The notes under the pieces were generated by a model. That model worked only from the letters and a program-made list of their open reading frames with translations. It had not been told where the DNA came from and made no database searches. DNA of 64,000 nt, taken from positions 2,442,501 through 2,506,500 of the forward strand of contig WPIO01000039.1 of NCBI GenBank assembly GCA_009760855.2, read 5' to 3'. The position numbers were made by a program, and so were the translations under genes. Shown piece by piece: positions 36,717 through 48,160 of this stretch. The first letter of the stretch is position 1. The number at the start of each line of letters is the position of its first letter. Source of the DNA: Cristatella mucedo. Lineage: Eukaryota > Bryozoa > Phylactolaemata > Cristatellidae.

Positions 36717-37000
36717 TCTATAATAATAATACTAATGCACTTGATAAAGCGCCCTCAAAGAACTCAATCTCTCTCTAGGCGCTCTACATTTGCTGCAAAG
36801 GGAAATGCAATTGAATGGTGAGTAATAGCATGCTTGATAAACAAACAAAATGAATAACATGGTTAGGGGTGACATGCACAGGGTCAGCATGCAAATGTGT
36901 TTAGTGGCAGCATGCACAATGTCAGCACGCATAAGCACATGAAGGACGAATCACAGGACCCACTAAATGCTGTCCTAAATAGGTGTGTTTTTAAGTTCTT
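36717..37000 (-). mobile_element. LINE family 1, 3' UTR fragment
   Basis: Begins with an (ATT)n run at 36719-36733 and matches the family 3' UTR (CACTTGATAAAGCGCCCTCA) up to the end of the RT ORF. Inside P450 intron 9. Confidence 0.75.
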
Positions 37001-37565
37001 ACATTGTGTTTGTAAAACAATTTTATTATTTTTAGTACATTTTTAGTTTAAAAAAACGTGACTAAAATGTTTATGTTGTTTGTGGGTTTGGAACGGATGA
37101 ATTGCTTTTCAATTAATTTCAAGAGGTAAATTGATTTGGCATAAGCGTAATTTGATTTATGAGCTCCTTCACGGAACCAGATGTGCTCGTAAGCCAAGTT
37201 ACCATTTTATTTGTCTTTTGAAAGGTACCTCAAATAGATATTCAATTGTCGGACAAATGTTATCAGTATTTTCTTGAAATAAGGTATATTATAGCGTAAT
37301 CGAGTTTTCAGTATCATAAGTATGTTCTTGACGTTCGTTATGAGGGAGAATTTTGAACAATATTTGCAAAGATTAATAAGTACTTCTGCCTGTTTCATGG
37401 TAACATTGCATCAGCTAAAGTTACATGTTCGGTATTATTCACTGTATTTGTTTTTATGCGGCATAATACTTTGAGGAAGGCAGTGAGTGAGTCGTATTTA
37501 GTCTGAGACTAAATTACTGCTTTGCAGCTGCTATGCTGGATATCCATGTGCATTTCGATTTTCAG

Positions 37566-37703
37566 GCTTGACCGAAAGTGCAATACAACAACCGTAGTAG
37601 GTGGAGTGACGATCACAGCAGGCATGACAGTCAATATACCTGTATATGTAATGCATCACGATGCTGATTATTGGGAAGACCCCTTCACTTTCATGCCTGA
37701 AAG
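37566..37703 (+). CDS. P450 exon 10, PER region
   Basis: A 138-base exon (acceptor TTTCAG, donor GTACTG). It encodes VVGGVTITAGMTVNIPVYVM, then HHDADYWEDPFTFMPER, ending with the P-E-R motif that completes the E-R-R triad. The preceding intron is 4.7 kb and holds a Tigger remnant and LINE fragments. Confidence 0.93.
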
Positions 37704-37844
37704 GTACTGTCGTTTTGAGGGCTTCATGCAATAGATTGGCTTTTCACAGTTATCGTCTGCTACACGTCGTACCCGTACATTTCTGTCATTACTACATACA
37801 TTATTATCACGTTAGTTTTATCGTTGGTTCGGCTTGAATTGCAG

Positions 37845-38007
37845 GTTTACACCTGAAGCCAAGGCTAAGCTTCATCTTTTTGCTTATTTACCATTCGGTG
37901 CTGGGCCAAGAAACTGCATCGGCATGAGGCTGGCACTTTTAGAAGCTAAGGCAGCCCTTGTTAAGCTGCTCTCCACTTATGAAATTTGCACTTGCAACGA
38001 AACCAAG
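37845..38007 (+). CDS. P450 exon 11, haem-binding loop
   Basis: A 163-base exon (acceptor TTGCAG, donor GTATGT). It encodes YLPFGAGPRNCIGMRLAL: all positions of the P450 signature F-x-x-G-x-R-x-C-x-G are present, including the Cys that ligates haem iron. Confidence 0.96.
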
Positions 38008-38159
38008 GTATGTACTGGCATGTGAAACTATGTTCACCTTTACTCTTGAGTCTTATGTCAGGAAACCTTTCACTGATGCATTACTGCAAGGATTTTTTTG
38101 ATCAGCTTGCACAACAGAGAGCTGCACCGATAGTTTTTGCTATCTGCTTTTTCTTACAG

Positions 38160-38252
38160 AAACCTCCATTAAAATTGGGTGTTTCTTTTGGCCTCATATC
38201 ACCAGCTGAGCCAATCAAACTAGTCTTCAACAAGAGACCAGCAACATTTTGA
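38160..38252 (+). CDS. P450 exon 12, C-terminus
   Basis: The last exon, after TTACAG at 38154-38159. Its 30 codons end with PAEPIKLVFNKRPATF and TGA at 38250. The form G-x-x-x-x-P-x-x-P-I-x-L matches the end of CYP3 proteins. Confidence 0.88.
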   Translation, partial: KPPLKLGVSFGLISPAEPIKLVFNKRPATF

Positions 38253-38300
38253 AGCAAGCATCATCCCATGTCGGCTAACAGAGCTGCACATACTTATGAT

Positions 38301-38306
38301 AATAAA
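38301..38306 (+). terminator. Poly(A) signal of the P450 gene
   Basis: AATAAA lies 49 bases after the stop codon of the P450 gene, a normal place for a short 3' UTR. Confidence 0.55.
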
Positions 38307-38647
38307 AATTACAGTGTGCTGTATGCTAAACAACCGAAATGACCAAGTGAATTCTCGATGTATTTTTCCAGTGGGTTCTTTGTGTAGCAAGAAATTACGT
38401 GCTTGCTGATACCTAATGAAAGAAAACGTAGCCACAAATGAGATTTCATCTTTTTTGGATACCCTTGTTGATTAATACGGAACTGCTATTAATGCTTTGT
38501 TGTGTTTTTCAAAATAATCTTAACAATGTAATGATTATTTCTTCAATAGTTGCACCGAATAATTCGCCACATCAAAATGCAGGCTCTCGAAAGTACACTC
38601 TTACTCAGTCAAATGAACTATACTGATATGGAATGTCAAAGCTAACT

Positions 38648-39364
38648 TAATAATAATAACAATAATTTTAATAAAAATAATGCTCTTGATAAATCGCCCT
38701 CGGAGAACTCAATCTCTCTCTAGGTGCTTTACACTTGCTGCAAAGGGAAACGCGATTGAATGGTGAGTAATATCATGCTTGATAAACAACATGAACTACA
38801 TGGTTAGGGGTGAAATGCACAGGGTCAGCATGCAAGTGTGGTTAGTGGCACCATGCACAGTGTCAGCAGGCATAAGCACGTGAAGAACGAATCCTAGGGA
38901 CCTACTAAATGTTGTCCTAAATATTTTTTAAGTTCTTTTTAAATGTGGTCAAGTCAGGAGATGTTCTGACGCAAGTCGGGAGTGAGTTCCTGGCTTTGGG
39001 AGCATACGAACTAAATGCACGGTCTCCAAAGGATTTCAGGTTTCTACGAGGTATTGGTAAACAGTTGGATTCCGAAAAGCGGGTGGCACGATGGTTGGCC
39101 TGGTGGGGGAGTAGATCTGAGAGATAGGCTGGAGCCAAAGAATAAAGTGACATAAAAGTGAGTGACAAAACCTTGAAGTCGATCCGTTGCTTGACTGGTA
39201 GCCAGTGCAGGTCGGCGAGAAGTTGTGTTGTGGCAACTGTGACGTTCACGACAGACACGCCTAGCTGCAGAGTTTTGCACCAGCTGCAATCGCCTGATTG
39301 CATATACCGGTAGGCCAGCGAGCAGTGAGTTGCAGAATTCAAGACGGGATGTCCCAAATGCATG
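38648..39364 (-). mobile_element. LINE family 1, 3' copy just downstream of the P450 gene
   Basis: An AAT-rich start at 38648, then the 3' UTR. The minus-strand frame at 39363-38917 encodes LLADLHWLPVKQRIDFKVLS and SSYAPKARNSLPTCVRTSPD. Confidence 0.8.
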
Positions 39365-40445
39365 GTAATAAGTACACTTAAACGATCCTCAAACGTTTAT
39401 AACCACGAGTAATCAAGTACATAGCAAGCTACTAGCAGTTGACGATGCCTTAATAACCATCAACCATTTATTGTCAGGAAGAAACCGTAGTATGTGCAGC
39501 TAGTTACGGAAAGACTTCTTATAAAACTTAGCAAGTTGATTTTTATTTACTGGTAATATGCCCGCAGCATCCCAATAACATTAGAAACAACGAAAATTGA
39601 GCACCCTAATAATTATTATTTTGAATTCCCTTCTTGTACCGTAAAATGTAAATCCTTAATAACTAAAAGGTCGTATTAAAAAAGTCTATACCTGGCATCT
39701 CTGAACTCACTATTAAAACGCATGATGCCGACGAAAACGTCTTAATTTTGGAGCAAAATAAGGTTGAGGAGTAAACTATGCCTGACAACCATAAATACTG
39801 TTACATAGGAAGTGAATAAGTGTTTGGAAAACAGTAGCAATCCCAACTAATGAACAGCTTAAATAAAAAATCAATTGGCAAACTACTTTATGAAACTCGC
39901 TCTTAAGATACACGGAAACAGATCGCTAATGTGCGACTGTGATTGAGACAGTAGCAGATCTTTTTTCTTGGAAGGCTATTTAATTGGCTTTCTTTCGGTA
40001 TATTAGACATGCCCTTCACCAGTCATCAACTAAGAGCTGGAACCTTCTAGCAGGGGTCGCTCCACTTTCCCTGGCGCTTCCCTTTCCCTGCCACTTCCAC
40101 TTTCCCTACCACTCAACAGGATAAGCAATCTATCAACGACGAACCAACTTTTAATTTCCTCTAGACACTTGCTCAACCGTATAACTATTCAAGAAGGAAC
40201 CGTTCTTGCAAAACTTTAGGCTTCACCCAACAGGTTGTTGAAGTTTATGTTACTGCCTGTCTTAAAATATAGCATCACGGTCCTTGATAAATTGGCCCAG
40301 TGCTAAATGTGGATAGTGACCAGCTGCTTGATGAACAGGGAGCTCCTATGCATTCTTAGTGAAAGTAGAAGGCCTCAGATAAGTTGAACTTACACAGAGG
40401 CCTAAGTAAGGGTTTTTCAATGGTTCACTATATGTCTCGTCTGGC

Positions 40446-40449
<4 letters not shown>

Positions 40450-40482
<33 letters not shown>
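40450..40482. repeat. (CT)n microsatellite
   Basis: An uninterrupted CT run. The flanking region 39365-40440 (about 1 kb) holds no gene or repeat that I recognise. Confidence 0.95.
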
Positions 40483-40485
<3 letters not shown>

Positions 40486-41044
40486 GATGCCGATACAGTG
40501 AGTGGCTAGAGTAAGATAATGCTAGGCAATTTGCAACCAATCAAAGCCAACTGCTAGCAAGTATCGCTAACCGAAATGTACTGATGAGGCCCTTGCTGCT
40601 CACCTGGCTTACTGAAGGGTCAATCTAGCGTCAAACCGGGCTAAGACGGAACTCACCTGGGACGGGCCACTCGCTTAAAAGGCCGCGAGCGGGTCATAGT
40701 AAAAGGACTGGAGACCAAACCCACCCCTCCCATTACCCCTAGACTGCTATTGCAGTCCATTGGGTATGGTGCTTCATTCAGACGACTTTTTAGCTAACTT
40801 GTGGAGCCAGCTGAAAGTAATTCTAAAACCAAAATTGCTTTTTATAGTAATTATTAATAAGCCCTTTGGAATCGCAATTGCAAGGGACTTGATGTGGAGT
40901 GATTAGCTGTAAAACAGAACTGGAGCTAGCTAGATGTGAAGTTTCAATGCATGAGTTTTGCTGGTTTCCCTAGACTCGTTCTAGTGTCTCTCATAGGAAC
41001 GGTAAAAGATGGACTGGTGTAACCCATCTATTTATCACTGAATT

Positions 41045-41290
41045 TGGTGGGTCCTCGTGATTCTTCCTTTATGTGCTTATGCATGCTACCAATGTGCAGG
41101 CTACCACTAACCATGCATCATGCTGAGCCTATGCACGGCACCCTGACCATTTTAATCTTGTTGTCTATTGAGCATGCTATGACTAGCCGTTTGATTGCCC
41201 ATCCTTTGCAGCAAATGTAGAGTGACTTGAAAAAGATTGAGTTTCTGAAGGCACTATATCAAATGCATTATTGTTACTATTATTAAGTTG
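41045..41290 (+). mobile_element. LINE family 1, 3' UTR fragment
   Basis: Matches the end of the family from GGTGGGTCCTCGTGATTC to the ATTATTGTTACTATTATT tail. No coding part. Confidence 0.65.
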
Positions 41291-41832
41291 GTAAATTTCT
41301 CTTGGTCTAGTGTTGCTCTCTTGAGTAGTGACCTGAATAAAGCTTTTTAGAGAGGCACTGGGACGTGACCTGCAGCTAATGGCATTTGTATGATTTTAGT
41401 TTTACATGGCGACAGGCAGCAGATCCACGCATCGTAATAGCAGAGCACATGGGAATAGGGTCTGGAGATTTAGTTGCCTTCTTTGATTGGGATATGCACT
41501 TCAGAATCAGATCACTCGTAGCCTTCTTGAATGTACACATTGAGGTGATGCACGGAATTAAATAACACGATTTAAGAGTGGATACTGCCACCCGAGGGAT
41601 GGACTCCCTGATCTTGTCTACCTTGTTGACAAGGAAGCTAGATCATCACAAGGATCGCTAGGTAAGGAGCTAATCTGAGAGCGATTAAGGAGAAGGATGA
41701 TCTTATACACCAGCACAATAGGATTGTGCACCGGTGATTCACCCATGTTTTTTTATAGAAGCTGGACGTTGCCTTTGCTAGGATTAATATAAATAGTAGT
41801 CATTGCTTGGTGTCTATAGACAGTCAGTCCTA

Positions 41833-41970
<138 letters not shown>

Positions 41971-42148
41971 AGAAAATTAGACACCATCTTGTCTTGTGCT
42001 ACTATGCTTGCTGTGTCTGTGTGACAGGACTATTGTGAGCCTTCAAACTGTGCATATTCGACACATTGTAGCTCCAGAATAAACGTGATTCAACAGAATG
42101 GCTCATTACAGCTGCAACCAATTGGCTATCATAACCTTAAGAAACAAA

Positions 42149-42151
<3 letters not shown>

Positions 42152-42189
<38 letters not shown>

Positions 42190-42260
42190 ATCTCTCTTCT
42201 CTCCCTCGCCCTCCCTCCCTCCCTCTATCTCTCTCTCGCACTCTCTCTGCTCCCTCTCCC
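42152..42260. repeat. CT-rich microsatellite cluster
   Basis: (CT)n followed by CCCT and CTCT variants to about 42265. Confidence 0.9.
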
Positions 42261-42571
42261 CATCTCTTTAATAATGTACTTTAGCAATGCTGGAAAAGAC
42301 GCTTGGCCAATTGTTGGTAGTAACACTAAGACTAACTCCGATTACATTTTCAGATCTCAATACCAGCAGATACTATCGCTCATCTAAATTTACAAATATT
42401 CACCTTAAGAACAACTTGCAGAGGTCAACTCAATGTTGATGCTGCCTATCTAAATTTTTCAATAGTAATCTAATTATCCCTGTGTAAGGAAAACTTTGCT
42501 ATTTAATTCTGGCTCTTAAAAGTGCTTTCTTATAGCTTCAAAGATTAGAAATGCGGTAGGCTAAAGCCTGG

Positions 42572-42725
<154 letters not shown>

Positions 42726-42734
42726 GTACATGTT

Positions 42735-42878
42735 TCCGTTGTGTATACGAGAACCTAATCTCTACTCAGGTGCTTCGCATATGTTATGGGGATCGAGCCC
42801 ATGACCTCGGTCATCAAGTACATTCACCTTCACATTGGTCGGGGCACGCAATTTAACTACTGGGCCAATCCAGCGTTT
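42735..42878 (-). mobile_element. tRNA-derived SINE-like repeat, family 2
   Basis: Same arrangement as 22895-23036: TTGGCCCAGTAGTTAAATTG at the minus-strand 5' end, GGGCTCGATCCCC and the tail GCACCTGAGTAGAGATTAGG. It lies next to a (TA)n(TG)n microsatellite. Confidence 0.6.
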
Positions 42879-44805
42879 CAGTTTGAAGAGTCATTGGACT
42901 ACTTGCAGAATTATGGCAACAACCATCATTGTGCGTTTTAAAGTGGTGATGTGGCTAAAATCCTAGATAAAAACTCCAAAGCTAGAAATTTCGTTCCAGT
43001 CAAGTTTTAGAGCTAATTACTGAAGGAGTACTTTAGGAGTGAATATAAACATTTTTTGTACCAATGACTTAGGTAGAATCACTTCATTATCAGCTGAATC
43101 TGTTGGCAGGCTTGGTAATATTAATCATAAATGTGGCTGCTAAATCAGATTGCCACCTGCCTTTTGATAGGGTTCTTCTTGGCACCTTGTAAACATCCCC
43201 GGGCTTCCTATTAGTGCTCTGCAATTATTTGGTAATATATATCAGTAAGAAATCTGAGAGCTTAAATGTCAGCAGTAACAGGGGATGAGGCCTTAAAAGT
43301 GTTAGGTACAGCCTTCCTTTCAAATGAAATGGCAATGCACGATATATGTGCCTAGCTAGGTGCTTGATGATCCCTTACAGCTTTCAGTTTACTACAACTC
43401 TTGTAAATTCCTTAAACCATGCACATCCAGCATTTTTGCTTGGACGACGGTAAGTTTCTCGAATTGAACGAGGAAAAAATGTGCTTGTATTACTAGTCTT
43501 GCAGATAGCTCAAAGAATAAAAACATTATGCCCAATAAAGTGAACCCAGATCACGCCCTTCTTGTCCATGCCTCAGAGAATATTTCTTTTGTTATAAATC
43601 GGCTTTTCTCTTGATGGCTACATGCAAACAACAGTCAAGTATGGATTCTTTCAGTTCATCGCAATTGCAAAAAATGTAGGCCTGCTTAGCTTAAGATTCG
43701 AGTAACTTCGACTGCATACGTTTCCTTCGTACTGCACTTAAGTAACTCATTTATGAAACACAGTTATTCTATGTCAGCTGGATTTTTTAAGCCCGTAGAT
43801 TATTCTCCATTCCTGAGTTATAACAATTAGTAAGTGTTAGTGTCAAAATCTGTGGAGGTCGGAATACAAATCCTAACTAGAGTAATATTTAGTTTTGTAT
43901 GCTATGATCTTGGAAAATGCATACAATATAGCTGTTGCATGACCACGGCATACCTCGAGAGTCACACATATACTAAGTTTGCAACAGGTATATCTTTCTG
44001 GTATTCAGTGAATAGGCGAGCTTTTGTGGTGCAGTTCCCTACTTTAATGGCATAACTGCCTGGCACTGAAACTGCTTCCTAATTTTTACATCCACACATT
44101 TTAGGGCCATTAAAATCATTATTTATGGAGCGTTGGGTAGAAGTTGCACATTCAAGTGCATGGTTGTGGCCGATGAATTTACTGCACAAGCAGCTGTAGC
44201 TTCATCTTAATATTTTGTATCGAAAGTTCCATATGAATTTTGAGGACCCTACAATGCAATCTAGTCCTAATGTCATTTGTGGAGACTTTATTGTCAAGAA
44301 TTTTACTGAAGGATGCATTTTGATTATTTGTATGGTTGGATTATCCAACAATAGTTCTATTAACCGTACACACGGCCAGCGAGCATATGTAGTCGACGTT
44401 TCTCAAGAGATATCGTTATTCTGAATTACAACACATCATGGCCGAAACACTGCTGTTGAAGTAGCATTTTCGGAAATTTACTTGTAGCCTAAGAAACGGA
44501 ACGAGCTATGCAGGGATTCCTGAGAAGGAGGAACTTTGGCCTGCTGGTATTGCTAACAGAAATTAACCTAATACAGTTACCTTAAAATTATGCATTATCC
44601 ATAAATAAATCTCCTTGCTTTAAGGTTGGGAAACCCGATTTACCGACTGAGGATTTTGTAACTGCAGGAGAACTTATTATTGCTTGCTAGGAACCTGCAG
44701 GTGTCTGACATGATTTCATTGACTGGTGATGTAACAAACGAAATAATAGTTTTTCGTGTGCCTGATATGTCCACAATGCAGAATGCGACTATTCTAACTT
44801 GCTTG

Positions 44806-47800
44806 CAATGTAATGTCTCTCCGTCTGTAACTCAAGAAAGCCACACATACTATGTGGGTGGTAAGCCGGAGAGTTGTGTATAGCCCACTGACGGCCTAAG
44901 CGGTTTCGGTACGCATTTGGTAGCCAACAGACTTCATCTTACCCAATAAAGGGAAAGTAGGAAGCATGGCAGAGTCAGAAGAGCAGTTGAAGTACTGAGT
45001 AGCAACAAAGTAGCAGCTCAGGACCACTTTAAAATAATGAGCCATAGTCGGCAGCAGGAGAGTATTTATCGTTGCGAAAAGATTGTGGAAACGAGCTCCA
45101 AAGTCTGGGATCTGCAGACTCAAGCTTCTGTCGCCAACGGTCTTTAAGCGGAAGAGTAGAACAGCTAATTGATTGTCCATACAAGACCTGAGGGCACGAA
45201 GAGGCTGAAATTGGTGCAGCAGTTCAGCTAGGTACAAATGAGCCAATCCGGGCAAGCCTTGTGGGTCAGCCTAAAAACTTTGCTCTGTACCCGTTGCTCA
45301 TCCGGCAGCCATCCTAGCTCTTTTACCAAAGGAGACGCATGGTCAAACCTCTGGGATTTGAAAACTAGCCTTGCAGCCATACTCATAGCCAGCTGCAGTG
45401 GCCTAGTTGCTTTCTTTGGTAGCTTAGCCAAAATTAATTGCAATACCAAGCCGAAACAGAACCAAGGATCTAGTTCTATTGTGTGCAAGTCATTGCTGAA
45501 GACAGCTCCTAATCTTAAATAGGGATAAGGAAGTGATAACCAGCTGCAGAAGCAGTCTTCTGAATGTAACTTTTTAAATGTAGGCAGCTGTCGAAAAGAA
45601 CACCGGAATTTCGAGCATATGGTTATAGTCGCACAACATCGTCACCTATTAGGAGAGCAAAACCTTCTAATCTAGCCACAGCTTAGGGTGTCCTATGAGA
45701 AGCAGTTCAGTTTTTTGTCCTTCAGTTTCAAGAAGTTTTCCGACATCCAGGATCGAATATCGGCAAGGCAATCGTTCAGTTTCTCAAGTTGTTGCAGCAG
45801 ATTCCGACGGTGTGAAAGACAAATACAGCTGAGTATTGACAGCATAAAATTGATATCCTATTTCATGGGCCTTAATAACTATTCCCAGAGGTTGAGCATA
45901 AATAGAGAACAGCAAGGGACCGAGGACGGACCCTTGAAGGACTCCACAGGTGACTGGTCTCGTGGGTGAGACCTGACCCCCACACGACTAGGATTGAACA
46001 CGTTCAGGTAAGTAAAATTTAAACCATGCCAGTGCCTCGTTTGCCAGACCGATCGTAGTTCTCAACCATTCAATTAGGACATCGTGATCAATGGTATCAA
46101 AGACAGCTGATAGATCTAGCAGAAGTTTCAGATGAAAGCAGTTTCAGTAGAGTGATACCTCTTGAATCCCGATTGAAATATTTTAAACATTTCAAACTTT
46201 TCATTATTAGCAACCAGCTGGTTAGCGACAATGTTTTCAAATACCTTTGACTAAAACGAAGGAAGGGAAACTGGGCGATAGTTTACAAGCACCTCTGTAT
46301 TTTATCCAGGCTTTGCATGTATTGGTCTAACGATTGCCGATTTGAAGAACTTGGGTACAACCCATTTTTTCAAATCACTAAACATCTTGGTTATAGCAGG
46401 GTTAAGTTGGTCTGACAGTGAAGACTAGAGATATGATGGTAAAGGGTCTTCAGGACACGAGCTCAATTTACTAGACCTCATTAAGGTAGCCACATCTCAT
46501 GCTGCAAAGTCTTTTTAAGAAAGGTAACAGGTTGCGATTTCCCAATTGCTTTACTTGGAGGGTGTTTTATGGAGGCACGAACGGGCGCATATTCCTTAGT
46601 AAAGAAGGCTGAAAACTTTTCGGCTTAGCCATTAATATCTGGGGAGTCAGAACTCTCAATATTGGCTAGTATATTAATTGCCGTCTTAAAAATTTATGTT
46701 GGATCTGACTGACAAGACTACAGTTTATGAGTGAATAAAAAAGATCTGGCTTTTCTAAGCTTCCTGGTGAAAACTCGAAGGAAGTCTTTTAAATTAATAA
46801 TAATAATGCACTTCATAAAGCACCCTCAGAGAACTCAATCTTTAGGCGCTTTAAATTTGCTGCAAAGGGAAACGCGATTGAATCATGAGTAATATCAAGC
46901 TTGATAAACAACATGAACAACGTAGTTAGGGATGACATGCACAGGGTCAGCATGCAAGTGTGGTTAGTGGCACCATGCACAGTGTCAGAACGCATACGCA
47001 CATCAAGGATGAATCACAGGGACCCACTAAATACTGTCCGAAATTGGTTTGTTTTCAAGTTTTTTTTAAATGCGGTCAAGTCAGGGCATGTTCTGATGCG
47101 AGTCGGGAGTGAGTTCCAGGCTTTGGGAGCTTACGAACTAAATGCACGATCTCCAAAGGATTTGAGGTTTGTACGAGGTAGTGGTAAACTGGTGGATTCC
47201 AAAAAGTGGGTGGTACGATGCTTGGCCTGGTGAGGGGGTAGATCTGAGAGATAGGCTGGAGCCAAAGAATGAAGTGACCTAAAAGTGAGCGACAAAACTT
47301 TCAAGTCGGTCCGTTGCTTGACTGGTCACCAGTGCAGGTCATTGAGAAGTGGTACTCGAGGAGTAACACTCGCCATAATTCACTAGATCTGCATTGGACC
47401 CCGGTGTCTTAAAACGACCTTCAAGCCTGAGCCTAATATAGTGCATCTTTTGAAATTTGTTTTTATGAATTGCATGGAATCTCTACGACTCTGTACACAG
47501 ATAGAGTGAAATAGAGCCTACATGTCAAGAGCACTGTTAAGTTTCACGTTTACTTCATCGTGAGGGTATCGAGGCTCTCAATTTTGTCTAGGTACTGATC
47601 AAAAAGACCTGCATCCAAAATATATTTCAAATGTTTGTCTATCTCAATGCTTTTGAAGTTACGTCACTGGACAAGTTCGACATTAGCCTGGACGTATAAG
47701 GAAGCAGGAACCGTAAACAAGACCGAACAATGATCCGAGAGGGTCAGAAATCACACCACAAGGCCAGGGGGCAGACATCCTTAGTGATCACGAGAACTAG

Positions 47801-48160
47801 GATACGGCGACCGCCGTGGGTGGCATGATTGACGTGTTTGACCCAACCAAAATTCTCCAGACAGTCAAGAAATGAGCAGATCTGGCTATTTATAGACTGG
47901 ACAATGTGAATATTGAAGTCTCCAGCAATCAGTAACGTCTTGTCACACACACATATTTTAGCAAGGAACTTCCAAATCCCTTCTATAAATAATTTTAGAC
48001 AGCCACCAGGAGGTCGGTATATCACAACAGTGAGAAGCAATGTTTTTGATGAGGACCTGATTGCAACTCATTCAAGCAATGGCCCATGAAAAAAAATGGA
48101 ATATCTATAGCCTAACGATTAACGGAGCAAAAATTTCAACTCCACCTGGTCAGAAAGCAT
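44806..48160 (-). mobile_element. LINE family 2, endonuclease and RT remnants
   Basis: The most complete LINE here. From the 5' end (right): an AP-endonuclease-like part (VVIYRPPGG, LLIAGDFNIHI, NHATHGGRRILVLVI at 48040-47744), RT core remnants near 46130-45880 (FDTIDHDVL and LQGSVLGPLLFSIYAQPLG) and the RT tail at 45488-44896. The 3' end at about 44806 has an ATTAC-like remnant. It is split by a family 1 LINE at 46798-47352 and has many frameshifts. It interrupts duplication B. Confidence 0.75.
46798..47352 (-). mobile_element. LINE family 1 nested in LINE family 2
   Basis: An (ATT)n start at 46798-46808, then the 3' UTR and RT tail of family 1 (minus strand). The family 2 sequence continues on both sides. 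Confidence 0.75.

Larger units (their letters stand above)
13745..38252 (+). other. CYP3-clan cytochrome P450 gene, 12 exons (gene-level entry)
   Basis: The predicted product is a microsomal haem-thiolate monooxygenase that would act on the cytosolic face of the ER with NADPH-P450 reductase. Seen: twelve exons with GT-AG junctions and matching phases, giving about 520 residues (CYP3 proteins are about 500). They contain, in order, an N-terminal anchor, a proline-rich hinge (GPKPLPLIG), the C-helix W..xR (HWRHVR), the I-helix AGYDT, the K-helix ETLR, the PER motif and the haem loop FGAGPRNCIGMR. The order and wording fit the CYP3 clan (CYP3A/thromboxane synthase-like). The substrate cannot be predicted. 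The weakest point is the link of exon 1 (13745) to exon 2 (24569) across a 10.7 kb intron: it rests on phase and protein continuity only. The introns hold many transposon remnants. Confidence 0.85.
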